From Planctomycetota bacterium (GTDB taxonomy: Bacteria > Planctomycetota > PLA2 > JAEUHO01), in assembly GCA_030066775.1 (NCBI GenBank), contig JASJAY010000036.1:1-32567 (forward strand): a stretch of DNA of 32,567 bases, written 5' to 3'. The notes beneath the pieces are model-generated. The model ran no database searches. It saw only the letters and a program-made list of their open reading frames with translations, and was not told the DNA's origin. A program made the position numbers and the translations under genes. This document shows, in pieces, positions 24,579-32,567 of this stretch; position 1 is the first letter of the stretch; every line of letters begins with the position of its first letter.

Positions 24579-26414
24579 ATGCGCGAGGTGGGGATCACGC
24601 TGGGCGTCCTGCTGCTCCTCGGCCTCGGTGCCTGGTTCGCGCTGACGCTGTTCGATGACGACACGCTCGAGGCCGTCGATCCCCACTCCCAAGCAGAGCG
24701 GGATCCGAACGCCGGCCTGGTCGGGCGCAGGCCTTCCGTCGACGCCCGGCCAACGCATGCCGCCTCCCCAGCGACAACCAAGGAGGTTGACGGTGCGGTC
24801 GTGGTGGGGGGTGCGTCGCCCGGGGACGAGGACGTGCGGGTTCGAGTGGTCGACCCAGCAGGGCGCGGTCTGTTCAAGGCCCGATGGGATGTGCGCGATG
24901 CGCGGACACGCAAGCGCGTCCACGCATCGGACGTCGTGCATGGGGACGCGTGGACGCCGGCGGATCGCGTTCCGAGTAGTGCCCATGTCACGATCATTCC
25001 CGCGGCCTCGCTGCGCGCGCGCGGGTTGCTGAGCGTGACGCTCTACGACGTCGACCTCCGCTCCCTCGGGACGATCCGCGTGGCCGAAGGCCGGCTGATC
25101 CAGGGGGTGATCCGCGACGCGAGTGGGCTGGAGGAGGAGGGCGTCCTCGTCAGGTCGCTGCCGCCTCGAACCGGCGAGGGTCGATTGGACGGTCACGGCA
25201 TGTCGGCGCGCACGGACCTGGACGGCAGGTACCGCGTATTCGTTCCAGATGGGGTGGCGGTTCGCATGGATGCCATCAGCAACCGGCTCGACCGTCCCGT
25301 CGTAAGCAAGACACTCGTGCCAGGAGATGAGCGGCTCGACTTCGTGCTACCGCCGGAGGCCACGCTCAGTGTCGAGGTGACGGACGATCGGGGCACCCCG
25401 GTGAAGGGCATCCGTGTTTCGGCGGCCATCTCGTTCGACACGGAGGACGGGCGGCGCACCGTTGAGCGAGAGGACTGGACTGGCAAGGGGGGGCTCGCCG
25501 CGTGCCCCTCGCTCCCGCCGGACGCGATCGTGGATCTTGAAGTCGAGATGAGCTCCGGCACGGAGCCATTCCTCTCCCAGCGCATCGGGGGGATCCGCGC
25601 GAGTGAGGGCACAGTGCGCGTACGCCTCGAGCGGGGGCTGGCCATCGCGGGGCGAGTGAAGGCCGAGGACGGTGGAACCGGTCTGGTGACCGTGAGCGCC
25701 ACGTCCCTGGACGGAGACGAGCGACGCGTGCGAAGCGTCTCGTTCCCCGCGGACGGCCTCGAGGCCGGTCGGGAATTCCGCATCCTCGGGCTCGCACCGG
25801 GGCGCTATCGGGTGATGGCTTCGGGGTCGCTGCTCGAAGGATGGGGAAGCAGTGAGCTCGTGGTCGTCGACGCAGGCGCTCGCGGCCTCGAGCTGACCGT
25901 TCCTCGAAGCTACGCCCTGGAGGCCACGTTCGATGGGGGCGACGCATCGGGCCTGAGGGCGTGCTGGTTTGCCCCCACATTGCTCGAACAGAAATCTGTC
26001 GGGCGCAGTCGGATCTGGCTCGGCGGGCTCCCGCAGGGGCGAGGCGTGCTGTACGTCGGGCGTGCCGGCGATCCGCGCTACGCGTGGCTCGAGACGGAGG
26101 CCTCGGCTGGCGATCTTGGCAGGATCCAGCTGAAGCGCGGCAAGTGGATCAGCATCGTGGTGAAGGGCATGACCCCTGCGATGGAGGAAGACGAGGGCAT
26201 CCCCTACGCCGTGTACCCGGACATCCAGGTCCGCGTCGTGGGCACGGCGTTCACCATCGAAGTGCCGGGTGCCCGTGCCGGGCGCTTCCACTCGTACGCG
26301 CTTCCCGCGGGTGTCTACCGGGTCGAGCTTTGGAATGGAGAAGCCGATCGACTCATCGACAGCCAAGACGGTGTCCATCCCGGAACCGAGATCGTGCTGC
26401 GCTACACCCCATGA
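24579..26414 (+). CDS. membrane-anchored protein with CarboxypepD_reg-like beta-sandwich repeats
   Basis: The 611-residue protein has one N-terminal membrane helix (about 5-25) and a long extracytoplasmic part. After an acidic, Pro/Ala-rich linker come several Ig-like or transthyretin-like modules. Their recurring units are G.V.D..G....V.V, a TDLDGRYRVFVPDG turn, and FRILGLAPGRYRVMASG, the hallmark of carboxypeptidase regulatory-like domains. The final module has HSYALPAGVYRVELW. Proteins of this kind are common in Planctomycetota and are thought to be structural or adhesive; no enzyme motif is seen. The ATG has no SD but a TAGACT box. Its TGA overlaps the ATG of the YidD-like gene (ATGA), which implies translational coupling. 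Confidence 0.8.
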   Translation: MREVGITLGVLLLLGLGAWFALTLFDDDTLEAVDPHSQAERDPNAGLVGRRPSVDARPTHAASPATTKEVDGAVVVGGASPGDEDVRVRVVDPAGRGLFKARWDVRDARTRKRVHASDVVHGDAWTPADRVPSSAHVTIIPAASLRARGLLSVTLYDVDLRSLGTIRVAEGRLIQGVIRDASGLEEEGVLVRSLPPRTGEGRLDGHGMSARTDLDGRYRVFVPDGVAVRMDAISNRLDRPVVSKTLVPGDERLDFVLPPEATLSVEVTDDRGTPVKGIRVSAAISFDTEDGRRTVEREDWTGKGGLAACPSLPPDAIVDLEVEMSSGTEPFLSQRIGGIRASEGTVRVRLERGLAIAGRVKAEDGGTGLVTVSATSLDGDERRVRSVSFPADGLEAGREFRILGLAPGRYRVMASGSLLEGWGSSELVVVDAGARGLELTVPRSYALEATFDGGDASGLRACWFAPTLLEQKSVGRSRIWLGGLPQGRGVLYVGRAGDPRYAWLETEASAGDLGRIQLKRGKWISIVVKGMTPAMEEDEGIPYAVYPDIQVRVVGTAFTIEVPGARAGRFHSYALPAGVYRVELWNGEADRLIDSQDGVHPGTEIVLRYTP

Positions 26415-26803
26415 CGCGAGATCGCGCCACCGTTCTGACGGCCGTGTGCACGGCCCTCATCCGCGCCTACCAGCGTTGGATCTCGCCGCGCAAGGGATGG
26501 CGCTGCGCCCATGCGGCTGTGAACGGGGGGCCTTCGTGCTCCGCGTTCGCGCTGCAGGCGCTGCGGGAGAACGCGATGCACGACGCCGTCGCGGCGGTTC
26601 GGAGCCGCTTCCGCGCCTGCGCGCGCGCTGTCGAGCAGGCCGACGGGGCGGAGGCGGACGAGACTGACGGGACGTCGAAGCCTCGTCGCCGCAAGCGACG
26701 GTGGCGGAGACGTCGGCGGGACCCCGATGTCGACGATCTGGATCTGGCCTGCGTCCTCCCCTGCGAGACGATCCATTGCTGTGCTTTGGGGCCGTGGCCG
26801 TAG
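26411..26803 (+). CDS. yidD: YidD-like membrane protein insertion factor with a basic, Cys-rich tail
   Basis: The 130-residue protein has the YidD core at about 13-75: LIRAYQRWISPRKGWRCAH, then GGPSCSAFALQAL and RSRFRACARA. The three conserved cysteines are Cys32, Cys43 and Cys70. YidD helps YidC-dependent insertion of membrane proteins. The ISPRKG..CAH...GG.SCS form is a divergent subtype. The part after residue 80 is unusual: an acidic patch, then a dense Lys/Arg run (about 90-103), then a tail with Cys114, Cys118, Cys123 and Cys124. The gene overlaps the end of the surface protein gene by four bases, not rnpA or yidC as is usual, so a dedicated role for that neighbour is possible. It converges with the Uma2 gene with five bases between stops. 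Confidence 0.75.
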   Translation: MTRDRATVLTAVCTALIRAYQRWISPRKGWRCAHAAVNGGPSCSAFALQALRENAMHDAVAAVRSRFRACARAVEQADGAEADETDGTSKPRRRKRRWRRRRRDPDVDDLDLACVLPCETIHCCALGPWP

Positions 26804-26808
26804 GTCGC

Positions 26809-27378
26809 CTACCCGAGCTCCTCGAACACGGCTGCGACCGGCAGCTGGAGGTCCGGGAGCACGCGCGACGTGATCACATGGCCGACCTTGTGGACCAGGG
26901 GATTGGCATACCCTCGCGCTTCCAAGCGGTAGACGTCCACGGTGCGGGTCGTCCCGTCTACGAGCCAGTACTCCGGCACGCCGCTCTGCGCGTAGGCGTC
27001 GCGCTTCACGATTCGATCCCGAACCGCGCCGCCGGGCGACAGCACTTCGATTAGCAGGTCCGGCACGCCCTTCACGTGTGGACCCAGATCGATGGACAGC
27101 TGCGCCTTGCCGATGAAGACGACGTCCGGCTGGACCACCTGGCCGGTGGGGAGGTGAATGTCGAACGGCGCGATGCGAACCCGGCCCCCGCCCGTCGAGC
27201 GCACGTGCGATCGCATGTACCAGTAGATCGTGCCCGCGATGGCTTGATGGTCGGAGTCGGGAGACGGGTTCAAGACGATCTCGCCGCCGAGGAGCTCGGC
27301 GCGCACGTCGTCGGGTAGCGCGAGGTAGTCCTCGACCGTGGCGGGGGGACGCGTCTCGATGGCCGTCATGGGGACCAT
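26809..27378 (-). CDS. Uma2 family (DUF820) PD-(D/E)XK nuclease-fold protein
   Basis: The 189-residue protein follows the Uma2 pattern: TVEDYLALPDDVRAELLGGEIV at the start, then VQPDVVFIG (Asp85), PDLLIEVLSPG (Glu111), RDRIVKRDAYAQSGVPEYWLVD (Lys125) and a short C-terminal strand and helix. These residues form the PD-(D/E)XK-like site of the fold. Uma2 proteins are abundant in Cyanobacteria and Planctomycetota, often in many copies, and their true role is not settled. GAGGAGG six bases before the ATG at 27378 supports that start over an internal ATG at 27369. It is the last gene of a leftward trio with the DUF3465 and propeller genes. Confidence 0.9.
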   Translation of the reverse strand: MVPMTAIETRPPATVEDYLALPDDVRAELLGGEIVLNPSPDSDHQAIAGTIYWYMRSHVRSTGGGRVRIAPFDIHLPTGQVVQPDVVFIGKAQLSIDLGPHVKGVPDLLIEVLSPGGAVRDRIVKRDAYAQSGVPEYWLVDGTTRTVDVYRLEARGYANPLVHKVGHVITSRVLPDLQLPVAAVFEELG

Positions 27379-27448
27379 GATACGCCTCCTCGGGTGAGCG
27401 GTCGCTCCTACCTCGGTCGAGGGAGGCGTGCGGTCACGCCGAATCGGC

Positions 27449-27985
27449 TCAGCGGTAGATCTCGCCCTTGTGGCGGATCCAGCCGTGGGGGTGGCGGTTG
27501 GCCGGGTCGCGATGCGTCCAGTGCACGACGCCACCCTTGGCGTTGTACTCGTACTCGCCGTACAGCCGCACCGTGTCGCCCTTCTTCAGGGGGATGGGCC
27601 CGGAGAACTTGAGGTTGTGCGCGATCTTGAGCGTGTGCCCGGACGGCAGCTTCAAGAGGAAGCGCTGATGCGGTTTGTCGTCGCGGTCGGGGGGGAAGAG
27701 GAAGACGACCGTGCCTTCGACCTCGACCTGGACGTCGGAGCGCTTGGCGCGGAACGCCTTCAGGACCTCGGCTTCGCCGCTCGGCCGGGTGTAGGGCTTC
27801 GTGCGCGTGTTGTCGGCGACGACGCCGTCGCCATTTGTCGACGGCAGCTCCTGGACCGGCGGGATCCCGCTCGGGCCGGAATCCGGCTTCTCCGACTCGG
27901 GTCCCCAGTAGTGCCATGCGGCGACTGCGGCCACGATCAGCAGGCCGAGCAGGAACTCGCGAGGCGTCGGGGCGCGCTTGTACAT
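27449..27985 (-). CDS. DUF3465 family protein with an N-terminal membrane anchor
   Basis: The 178-residue protein has one hydrophobic helix (about 10-27) and a Pro/Ser-rich linker. A DUF3465 domain (about 80-178) follows, with the family's HQRFLLKL, LKIAHNL, GDTVRLYGEYEYN, GGVVHWTHRDP and HPHGWIRH segments. The fold is likely to be a small OB-like beta-barrel; function is unknown. It is probably periplasmic and membrane-tethered. There is no SD. A TAGCCT box seven bases before the ATG suggests its own leaderless promoter in the 27-base gap after the propeller gene. Confidence 0.85.
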   Translation of the reverse strand: MYKRAPTPREFLLGLLIVAAVAAWHYWGPESEKPDSGPSGIPPVQELPSTNGDGVVADNTRTKPYTRPSGEAEVLKAFRAKRSDVQVEVEGTVVFLFPPDRDDKPHQRFLLKLPSGHTLKIAHNLKFSGPIPLKKGDTVRLYGEYEYNAKGGVVHWTHRDPANRHPHGWIRHKGEIYR

Positions 27986-27992
27986 GGTCCAG

Positions 27993-27998
27993 AGGCTA
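27993..27998 (-). promoter_or_regulatory. -10-like box TAGCCT, seven bases before the ATG
   Basis: On the minus strand TAGCCT-CTGGACC-ATG precedes the DUF3465 gene. It fits the TANNNT pattern and spacing seen at four other SD-less genes in the window. Confidence 0.35.
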
Positions 27999-28012
27999 CA
28001 CGGGGCGTGCGT

Positions 28013-29443
28013 CTACGGTCGGAAGCGGAAGACCGTCATGTCGCCGCTGATCTCGTTCGCCGACAGCACGTAGATCGCGCCGTCGCGACGCAGCACGGCC
28101 AGCCCCTCCGGAGAGATGCTCTTCTTGCGGAGACGGTACGCGCCGACCACGCGCGGCTTGGTCGGGTCCGCGAGCGAGACGAGTGCGAGGGCCTCTGCGC
28201 GCTCGAGGCCCACGACCGCATAGGTCACGCCGGCTGCATGAAACGTGACGACGTTCTCGGGCTCGCTGCCCTTGTTGTCGCTGCGGTCGTCGTCGTAGGT
28301 CTTCAGCATGTGTGCGGCGAGGTCGAGCTGGTTCCCCGTGTCGCCGATGAAGCGACCGGTGAGGGCGTCGAAGACGCTCAGCGTGCGACCGCCGCCGACC
28401 AGCGTCTTGCCCTTGCTCTTCGCGGCCTTCGGCTCGGTGTCGCCTTCGTCTGCCGTGACGAAGAAGCGGCCGGTGGGTGTGAGCGCGATGCCGTCGGGCT
28501 CGCGGAGTGCCGTGATCTTGCGATCGAAGCGCACCGTGCCGTCGTTGTCGGTGTCGGCGGCGTGGGTCGTCGTGCCGAGGCCCCACGCCGCGATGACGCG
28601 CTTCTTGACCACGTCGATGACGATGACGCCGTTGTTCTCCTGCAGCGTGACGTACGCGCGCCGGCTGTTGGGCGCATACGCGACGTACTCGGGCTCCAGG
28701 TGCATGGGGTGCTGCGAGTCGAGCCGCACGAGCGCCTTCGTTTCGGCGTCGCCCTCGATCCTCCCGTCGCCGTTCAGATCGATCGCGCGTTCGAGGCTGC
28801 GCCCGTGTGCGGCCTTCGTGAAGCCGGACTTCCGGGTCTGGTCCTTGAGGGTGAACGTGACGAGCGTCATCGCCCCGGGCCCGTTCGAGAGGTCGGCGAT
28901 CGAGCAGCCACCCCGGAGCGACCGGAATGCTCCAGTCGCGGGATCGCGCCAGTACGTCTCCGCCTCGTTGGCCACGACGGCGGTCTTGCCGTCGGGTGCG
29001 ATGGCGACGGCATCGGGCTCGGTCCCCACGGCGTATGAGCCGAGGAGCGCGCCGTCCGTCGCACCCACAGCGAGGAGCCGGCCCGGCGCTTTGGGATCGG
29101 CGGCACGCAGCACGGCCAGGAACCAGTCCTCCGTGGGGTGGAAGGCCACGGACGTGAGCTCCTCGCCGTCCGTGGCGAGCAGGGTGTGCCGGGCGATGCG
29201 CTTGGGTGTCGTCGGCCCGGTGAGGTCGATGAGGTCGACGGTGCGCGCGTTCGCGTCCGTCAGCAGGGCGCGAGCAGTGTGTTGCTGGACGCTGACGATC
29301 TCGGCCGCTGCGCCGGGCTTCATCACGTAGGTCGCGACGCGCTCCATCCGCGGGCGATGGCCGGAAGCGGGATCCTCCGCGCGAACCGATCCGGCGCCGA
29401 GGACGAGCAAGGCAGCACAGAGCGCGACGGTACGAGGGTGCAT
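28013..29443 (-). CDS. secreted beta-propeller protein, choice-of-anchor-I-like
   Basis: The 476-residue protein has a signal peptide (1-22, ending in VRA) and a beta-propeller made of degenerate blades. The blades contain AIAPDGKTAVVANEAE, YVAYAPNSRRAYVTLQENNGVIVID and IALTPTGRFFVTADEGD. The late GSEPENVV..., VGLERAEALALVSL, SPEGLAVL and LSANEISGDMTVFRF segments match the pattern of choice-of-anchor-I proteins, which resemble the regulatory part of some alkaline phosphatases. A DLNGDGRIEGDAET stretch looks like a dockerin/EF-hand calcium loop. The protein is likely extracellular; enzyme activity is not evident. GGAGG seven bases before the ATG supports the start. It leads the leftward trio with the DUF3465 and Uma2 genes. 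Confidence 0.8.
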   Translation of the reverse strand: MHPRTVALCAALLVLGAGSVRAEDPASGHRPRMERVATYVMKPGAAAEIVSVQQHTARALLTDANARTVDLIDLTGPTTPKRIARHTLLATDGEELTSVAFHPTEDWFLAVLRAADPKAPGRLLAVGATDGALLGSYAVGTEPDAVAIAPDGKTAVVANEAETYWRDPATGAFRSLRGGCSIADLSNGPGAMTLVTFTLKDQTRKSGFTKAAHGRSLERAIDLNGDGRIEGDAETKALVRLDSQHPMHLEPEYVAYAPNSRRAYVTLQENNGVIVIDVVKKRVIAAWGLGTTTHAADTDNDGTVRFDRKITALREPDGIALTPTGRFFVTADEGDTEPKAAKSKGKTLVGGGRTLSVFDALTGRFIGDTGNQLDLAAHMLKTYDDDRSDNKGSEPENVVTFHAAGVTYAVVGLERAEALALVSLADPTKPRVVGAYRLRKKSISPEGLAVLRRDGAIYVLSANEISGDMTVFRFRP

Positions 29444-29472
29444 GCGAGGGCCTCCGGGGGCGGCGATGGTAC

Positions 29473-29486
29473 GCGCGCCGGCGCGC
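29473..29486. repeat. 14-bp perfect palindrome in a divergent promoter region
   Basis: GCGCGCCGGCGCGC lies between the divergent propeller and protease genes. It contains only G and C, so chance is possible. A second inverted repeat lies 20 bases to its right. Confidence 0.3.
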
Positions 29487-29506
29487 CGCTGCGTGTGACC
29501 AGCGCC

Positions 29507-29521
29507 CCGGACGGAGTCCGG
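29507..29521. repeat. 6-bp inverted repeat in a divergent promoter region
   Basis: CCGGAC-GGA-GTCCGG is a perfect dyad 66 bases before the protease start and 64 bases from the propeller start. A TATGAT -10-like hexamer lies at 29552-29557. The dyad may be an operator for the protease pair. Confidence 0.3.
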
Positions 29522-29586
29522 AGATTGGCGCGGGGGCGCTCATGACGCCCGTATGATCGCGCGCTCACCTGGAGGAGCCCCTGCTC

Positions 29587-31086
29587 ATGCCGCAAACGAA
29601 ACGCCTTCGCGGTCCGGCGCTCCTGGTTCTCCTCGGTCTCCTCGCGCTCGGCACCGTGCCCAGCCAGGCGGACCAGACGACCAGCGAGCTCGACACCTAC
29701 CGCGCGTCCGTGATCCAGATCTTCGTCGTGGGTCAGTCCGAGAGCTACGCGACGCCCTGGCAGCGTCCGAGCCCCGAGCGATGGGGGGGCAGCGGCTTCT
29801 TCATCGGCGACGGCCGCATCATGACGAACGCGCACGTCGTCGCGAACGCCAAGCGGATCCTCGTGAAGCGTGCCGACGTGGTGAAGAAGTTCGTCGCGCG
29901 CGTGCTCTTCGCCGGACACGACTGCGACCTGGGCATGATCACGGTCGATGACCCCGCGTTCTTCGAGGGCATGAAGCCGCTCGAGATCGGTGAGCGCGCC
30001 GCCATGCGCTCGAAGGTGCAGACGGTCGGATACCCGACGGGCGGCGAGAAGCTCTCTGTGACGGAGGGCATCGTCTCGCGCATCGAGGTCCGGACCTACG
30101 CCCACTCGGGTGCCGATGCGCACCTGATGATCCAGACCGACGCGGCGATCAACCCCGGGAACAGCGGCGGCCCGGTCGTGCAGGACGGCAAGGTCGTCGG
30201 CGTGGCCTTCCAGGGCTACAACGCGATGTTCGCCCAGAGCACGGGCTACATGATCCCGCCGTCGGTGATCAACCACTTCCTCGTCGACGTCTCGGATGGC
30301 ACGTACCACGGCTATCCCGAGCTCGGGATCTACGACGCGCGCCTCGAGAACGACTCGCTGCGTGAGTACCTCGGTGTGCCCGATGGCGCCACGGGCGTCG
30401 TGATCCTCAAGGCCATGCCGTACGCGAGCTGTGTCGGCCTCGTACAGCGCAACGACGTGCTGCACGCCATCGACGGCGTGTCGATCAACAGCGACGGCAC
30501 GATCAAGGTCGGCGACGAGTTCCTCGACTACACGATCCTCGTCGAGGACAAGCAGATCGGCGACGAGGTCACGCTCACGATCCGCCGCGACGGCCAGGTC
30601 AAGGACGTCAAGGTGCCGCTCACGGGGTGGGAGGCGCGCATGACGCCCGCCACGATCTACGACAAGCGGCCCGAGTACTGGGTCGTCGGCGGCTACATCT
30701 TCGTGCCGATGACCTCCAACTACATCGGTTGGGGTCGTAGCGAAGAGCTCGCCTACTACATGAACACCTACTACCGCACGGTGGCGGAAGAGGGCAAGAC
30801 GCGCGAGCAGCTCGTGATCCTCTCGCGCGTGCTCAAGCACCCGAGCACCCGCTACATCAGCTACCGCGATGAGATCGTGGCAACGGTCGACGGCAAGGCG
30901 CCGAACGACTTCGCGCACTTCGTCGAGCTCGTGGAGAAGTCCGAGAAGAACCTCGTGCGCATCGAGTTCGAGGGCGTGAACGTCGCGCCGCTGATCCTCG
31001 ACAAGAAGAAGATCGCCGAGGTCCAGGACGAGATCATGAAGCAGCAGGGCATCACCGAGGACCGCTACGTCGAGGAGCAGAAGTAG
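29587..31086 (+). CDS. exported trypsin-like serine protease with PDZ domain (Deg/HtrA type)
   Basis: The 499-residue protein has a signal peptide (about 1-28) and a trypsin-like protease domain (about 35-235). The full triad is present: His83 in TNAHVV, Asp114 in HDCDLG and Ser193 in NPGNSGGP. A PDZ-like domain follows (about 240-350, with GVVILKAMPYAS and NDVLHAIDGVSI). A C-terminal region (about 355-499) probably holds a second, diverged PDZ-like unit, with DEIVATVDGKAPNDFAHFVELVE. The VGYPTGGEKLSVTEGIVSRIE segment and the long C-terminus recall plant and bacterial Deg proteases more than E. coli DegP. It should act in envelope protein quality control or processing. GGAGGA lies about ten bases before the ATG. 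A catalytically dead homologue starts two bases after its stop. Confidence 0.9.
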   Translation: MPQTKRLRGPALLVLLGLLALGTVPSQADQTTSELDTYRASVIQIFVVGQSESYATPWQRPSPERWGGSGFFIGDGRIMTNAHVVANAKRILVKRADVVKKFVARVLFAGHDCDLGMITVDDPAFFEGMKPLEIGERAAMRSKVQTVGYPTGGEKLSVTEGIVSRIEVRTYAHSGADAHLMIQTDAAINPGNSGGPVVQDGKVVGVAFQGYNAMFAQSTGYMIPPSVINHFLVDVSDGTYHGYPELGIYDARLENDSLREYLGVPDGATGVVILKAMPYASCVGLVQRNDVLHAIDGVSINSDGTIKVGDEFLDYTILVEDKQIGDEVTLTIRRDGQVKDVKVPLTGWEARMTPATIYDKRPEYWVVGGYIFVPMTSNYIGWGRSEELAYYMNTYYRTVAEEGKTREQLVILSRVLKHPSTRYISYRDEIVATVDGKAPNDFAHFVELVEKSEKNLVRIEFEGVNVAPLILDKKKIAEVQDEIMKQQGITEDRYVEEQK

Positions 31087-31088
31087 CC

Positions 31089-32555
31089 ATGAAGCGCATC
31101 GTCATCCTCGCGCTCTTCGCGGCGCTCACCCTTCCGCTCCTACCCACGCCGGCCCAGGCCGACGATCCGGCCCTCGCCGCCAAGCTGCGCAATGCACTCG
31201 TTGTGCTGCACACGACCAGCCAGAGCTACAACACCACGTCGCCGTGGAAGCGCTCGCGCCAGTCGACGCGCACGGGACGCGGCGTGCTCGTCGGCCCGGG
31301 TGTGATCCTCACGCCGGCGAGCAACGTCACCTATCAGCAGATGATCGAGTTCTCGGTCGTCAACAGCGCCCGCCGCTACCCGGCCAAGCTGCGTCACGTC
31401 GACCATCGCCTCGGGCTCGCCCTGGTGGAGATCACCGATCCCGAGATGAAGGCGAAGATGCAGCCGCTGCCGCTCGGCGATCCGATCAAGCTCGATGACG
31501 AGCTCGAGATCCACCAGCTGGGCCGTGACAACATGCTCGAGCGCTTCACCGGGCGCGTCGTTCGCGCGAACGCCTGGAGCACGCAGCTCTCGTTGACCGT
31601 CAAGACCAACTGCTCGGACAGTGGCAACGGCCAGGTCGCGCTCAACAACGGCAAGATCGTCGGGCTCGTCACGAGCACGTGGAGCAGCCGCCAGGAGGGC
31701 ACGATCCTCTCGCTCGAGACGATCCGCCACTACATGGATGACTTCGCCGACGACGCCTACAACGGCTGTCCCGGCGCGGGTCCCTTCACGCTCGATCTCC
31801 TGCGCACCGACCTGCGCACGTACTACGGCGTCAGCGAGGACCAGCACGGCGTGGCCGTGACGCGCGTTCCCGCGGACCGCTCCGGTGCGGGCGTGCTCGA
31901 GGAGAACGACGTCATCCTCAAGCTCGACGGCTACGACATCGACGACGAGGGCAAGTTCCAGCACGAGACCCACGGGCGCCTCAACATGGGCTACCTGATG
32001 AGCGGGCGCCGCTACGTCGGCGACAAGATCCCCGTCACGGTGCTTCGGGGCGGCAAGGAGCTCACGCTCGAGATGGAGCTCAAGGGGCAGCCCAAGGGCA
32101 AGAAGCAGATCCCCACGGGCGTGATCGAGACGCGGCCCCAGTTCGTCGTGACGGGCGGGCTCGTGATCCTCGAGCTCACGGGGCGCTCGCCGATCGGTCG
32201 GTCGAGCGAGGGCGTGATCCTGCGCCGCTACCGCGAGCGCGCCGGCTGGGATGCGCCTGACGACCGCACGCGCATCGTCTACGCCGACCGCGCCATGCCC
32301 GACGTCGCCAACAAGGGCATGGACGGCGTTCGCCACCAGGCGATCGAGACCGTGAACGGGAAGCGCATCTCGGCCATCGAGGACGTCGTCAAGGCGCTCG
32401 AGGCGCCCCAGGGCAAGTTCCACGTGTTCCGCTTCGAGGGCGTCACGTCCGACTACGCGATCCCCGTCTCCGACTACGAGGCGCTGAACAAGCGCATTGC
32501 CGAGACGTACCGCATCACCAAGACGCGCTACATCAAGTCGCTCGGCGACGAGTAG
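31089..32555 (+). CDS. catalytically inactive Deg/HtrA homologue (pseudoprotease)
   Basis: The 488-residue protein has a signal peptide (1-24) and the same overall plan as its upstream neighbour: protease-like domain, PDZ-like domain, C-terminal PDZ-like region. Aligning the two proteins by eye puts Ser78 (TPASNV) where His83 lies, Arg107 (DHRLG) where Asp114 lies and Asn180 (DSGNGQ) where Ser193 lies. All three catalytic residues are therefore gone, and the NPGNSGGP loop is lost. The rest of the fold (GRGVLVGPGVILTP, GKIVGLV, LEENDVILKLDGYDID, RHQAIETVNGKRI) is well kept, so the gene is not decaying. It is co-transcribed with the active enzyme (two-base gap) and was probably born by tandem duplication. 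A role as a regulatory or substrate-binding subunit is inference. Confidence 0.9.
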   Translation: MKRIVILALFAALTLPLLPTPAQADDPALAAKLRNALVVLHTTSQSYNTTSPWKRSRQSTRTGRGVLVGPGVILTPASNVTYQQMIEFSVVNSARRYPAKLRHVDHRLGLALVEITDPEMKAKMQPLPLGDPIKLDDELEIHQLGRDNMLERFTGRVVRANAWSTQLSLTVKTNCSDSGNGQVALNNGKIVGLVTSTWSSRQEGTILSLETIRHYMDDFADDAYNGCPGAGPFTLDLLRTDLRTYYGVSEDQHGVAVTRVPADRSGAGVLEENDVILKLDGYDIDDEGKFQHETHGRLNMGYLMSGRRYVGDKIPVTVLRGGKELTLEMELKGQPKGKKQIPTGVIETRPQFVVTGGLVILELTGRSPIGRSSEGVILRRYRERAGWDAPDDRTRIVYADRAMPDVANKGMDGVRHQAIETVNGKRISAIEDVVKALEAPQGKFHVFRFEGVTSDYAIPVSDYEALNKRIAETYRITKTRYIKSLGDE

Positions 32556-32567
32556 CCGAGCCGCACG

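Noticed and set aside
24528..25196. N-terminal extension of the PAT-like GNAT protein
   Set aside because: It is antisense to the surface protein gene. The GNAT fold begins directly at the GTG at 24527.

Overview
High-GC bacterial DNA with 29 protein genes packed on both strands. I find no RNA gene, insertion sequence, CRISPR array or replication origin. The best guess for the source is a member of the Planctomycetota, probably an uncultured lineage. This rests on gene style: secreted HEAT-repeat proteins ending in a TG...D...W..W tail, a HEAT plus von Willebrand A protein introduced by an FYGI motif, carboxypeptidase-regulatory-like surface proteins, many small lipoproteins, a DUF1579 protein and trypsin/PDZ proteases. 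No ribosomal or marker gene is present, so the assignment is inference.

Layout. 1-2.7 kb: a small membrane protein, then a leftward cluster of thioredoxin-like lipoprotein, secreted alpha/beta hydrolase and histidine phosphatase. 2.8-5.4 kb: two membrane proteins, a three-repeat lipoprotein and a 49-residue lipoprotein. 5.5-12.6 kb: a membrane hybrid histidine kinase with a degenerate receiver, a di-haem cytochrome, a double GNAT protein, an exported two-TM protein, a TPR/HEAT protein, an HPt phosphotransfer protein and a lipoprotein. 12.6-16.5 kb: a 1285-residue propeller-sensor hybrid histidine kinase. 16.6-20.8 kb: two secreted proteins, then a flavoprotein disulfide reductase with a TVP38/DedA-type membrane protein. 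21.0-23.9 kb: a 983-residue fusion of M14 peptidase, class I amidotransferase-like, HEAT and vWA domains. 23.9-29.4 kb: a GNAT acetyltransferase, a CarboxypepD-type surface protein coupled to a YidD-like gene, a Uma2 nuclease-fold protein, a DUF3465 protein and a choice-of-anchor-I-like propeller. 29.6-32.6 kb: a trypsin/PDZ protease followed two bases later by a homologue that has lost all three catalytic residues.

Most products carry signal peptides, lipoboxes or membrane anchors, so the window is chiefly an envelope and secretion region with two sensor kinases and one free phosphotransfer protein. No single pathway links all the genes.

The observations most worth following are the four-domain fusion at 20974-23925, the protease/pseudoprotease pair at 29587-32555, a set of SD-less genes with a TANNNT box 6-7 bases before the ATG (probable leaderless transcripts), two convergent pairs that share one CTAG as both stop codons, and a 21-bp repeat found twice upstream of small membrane protein genes.
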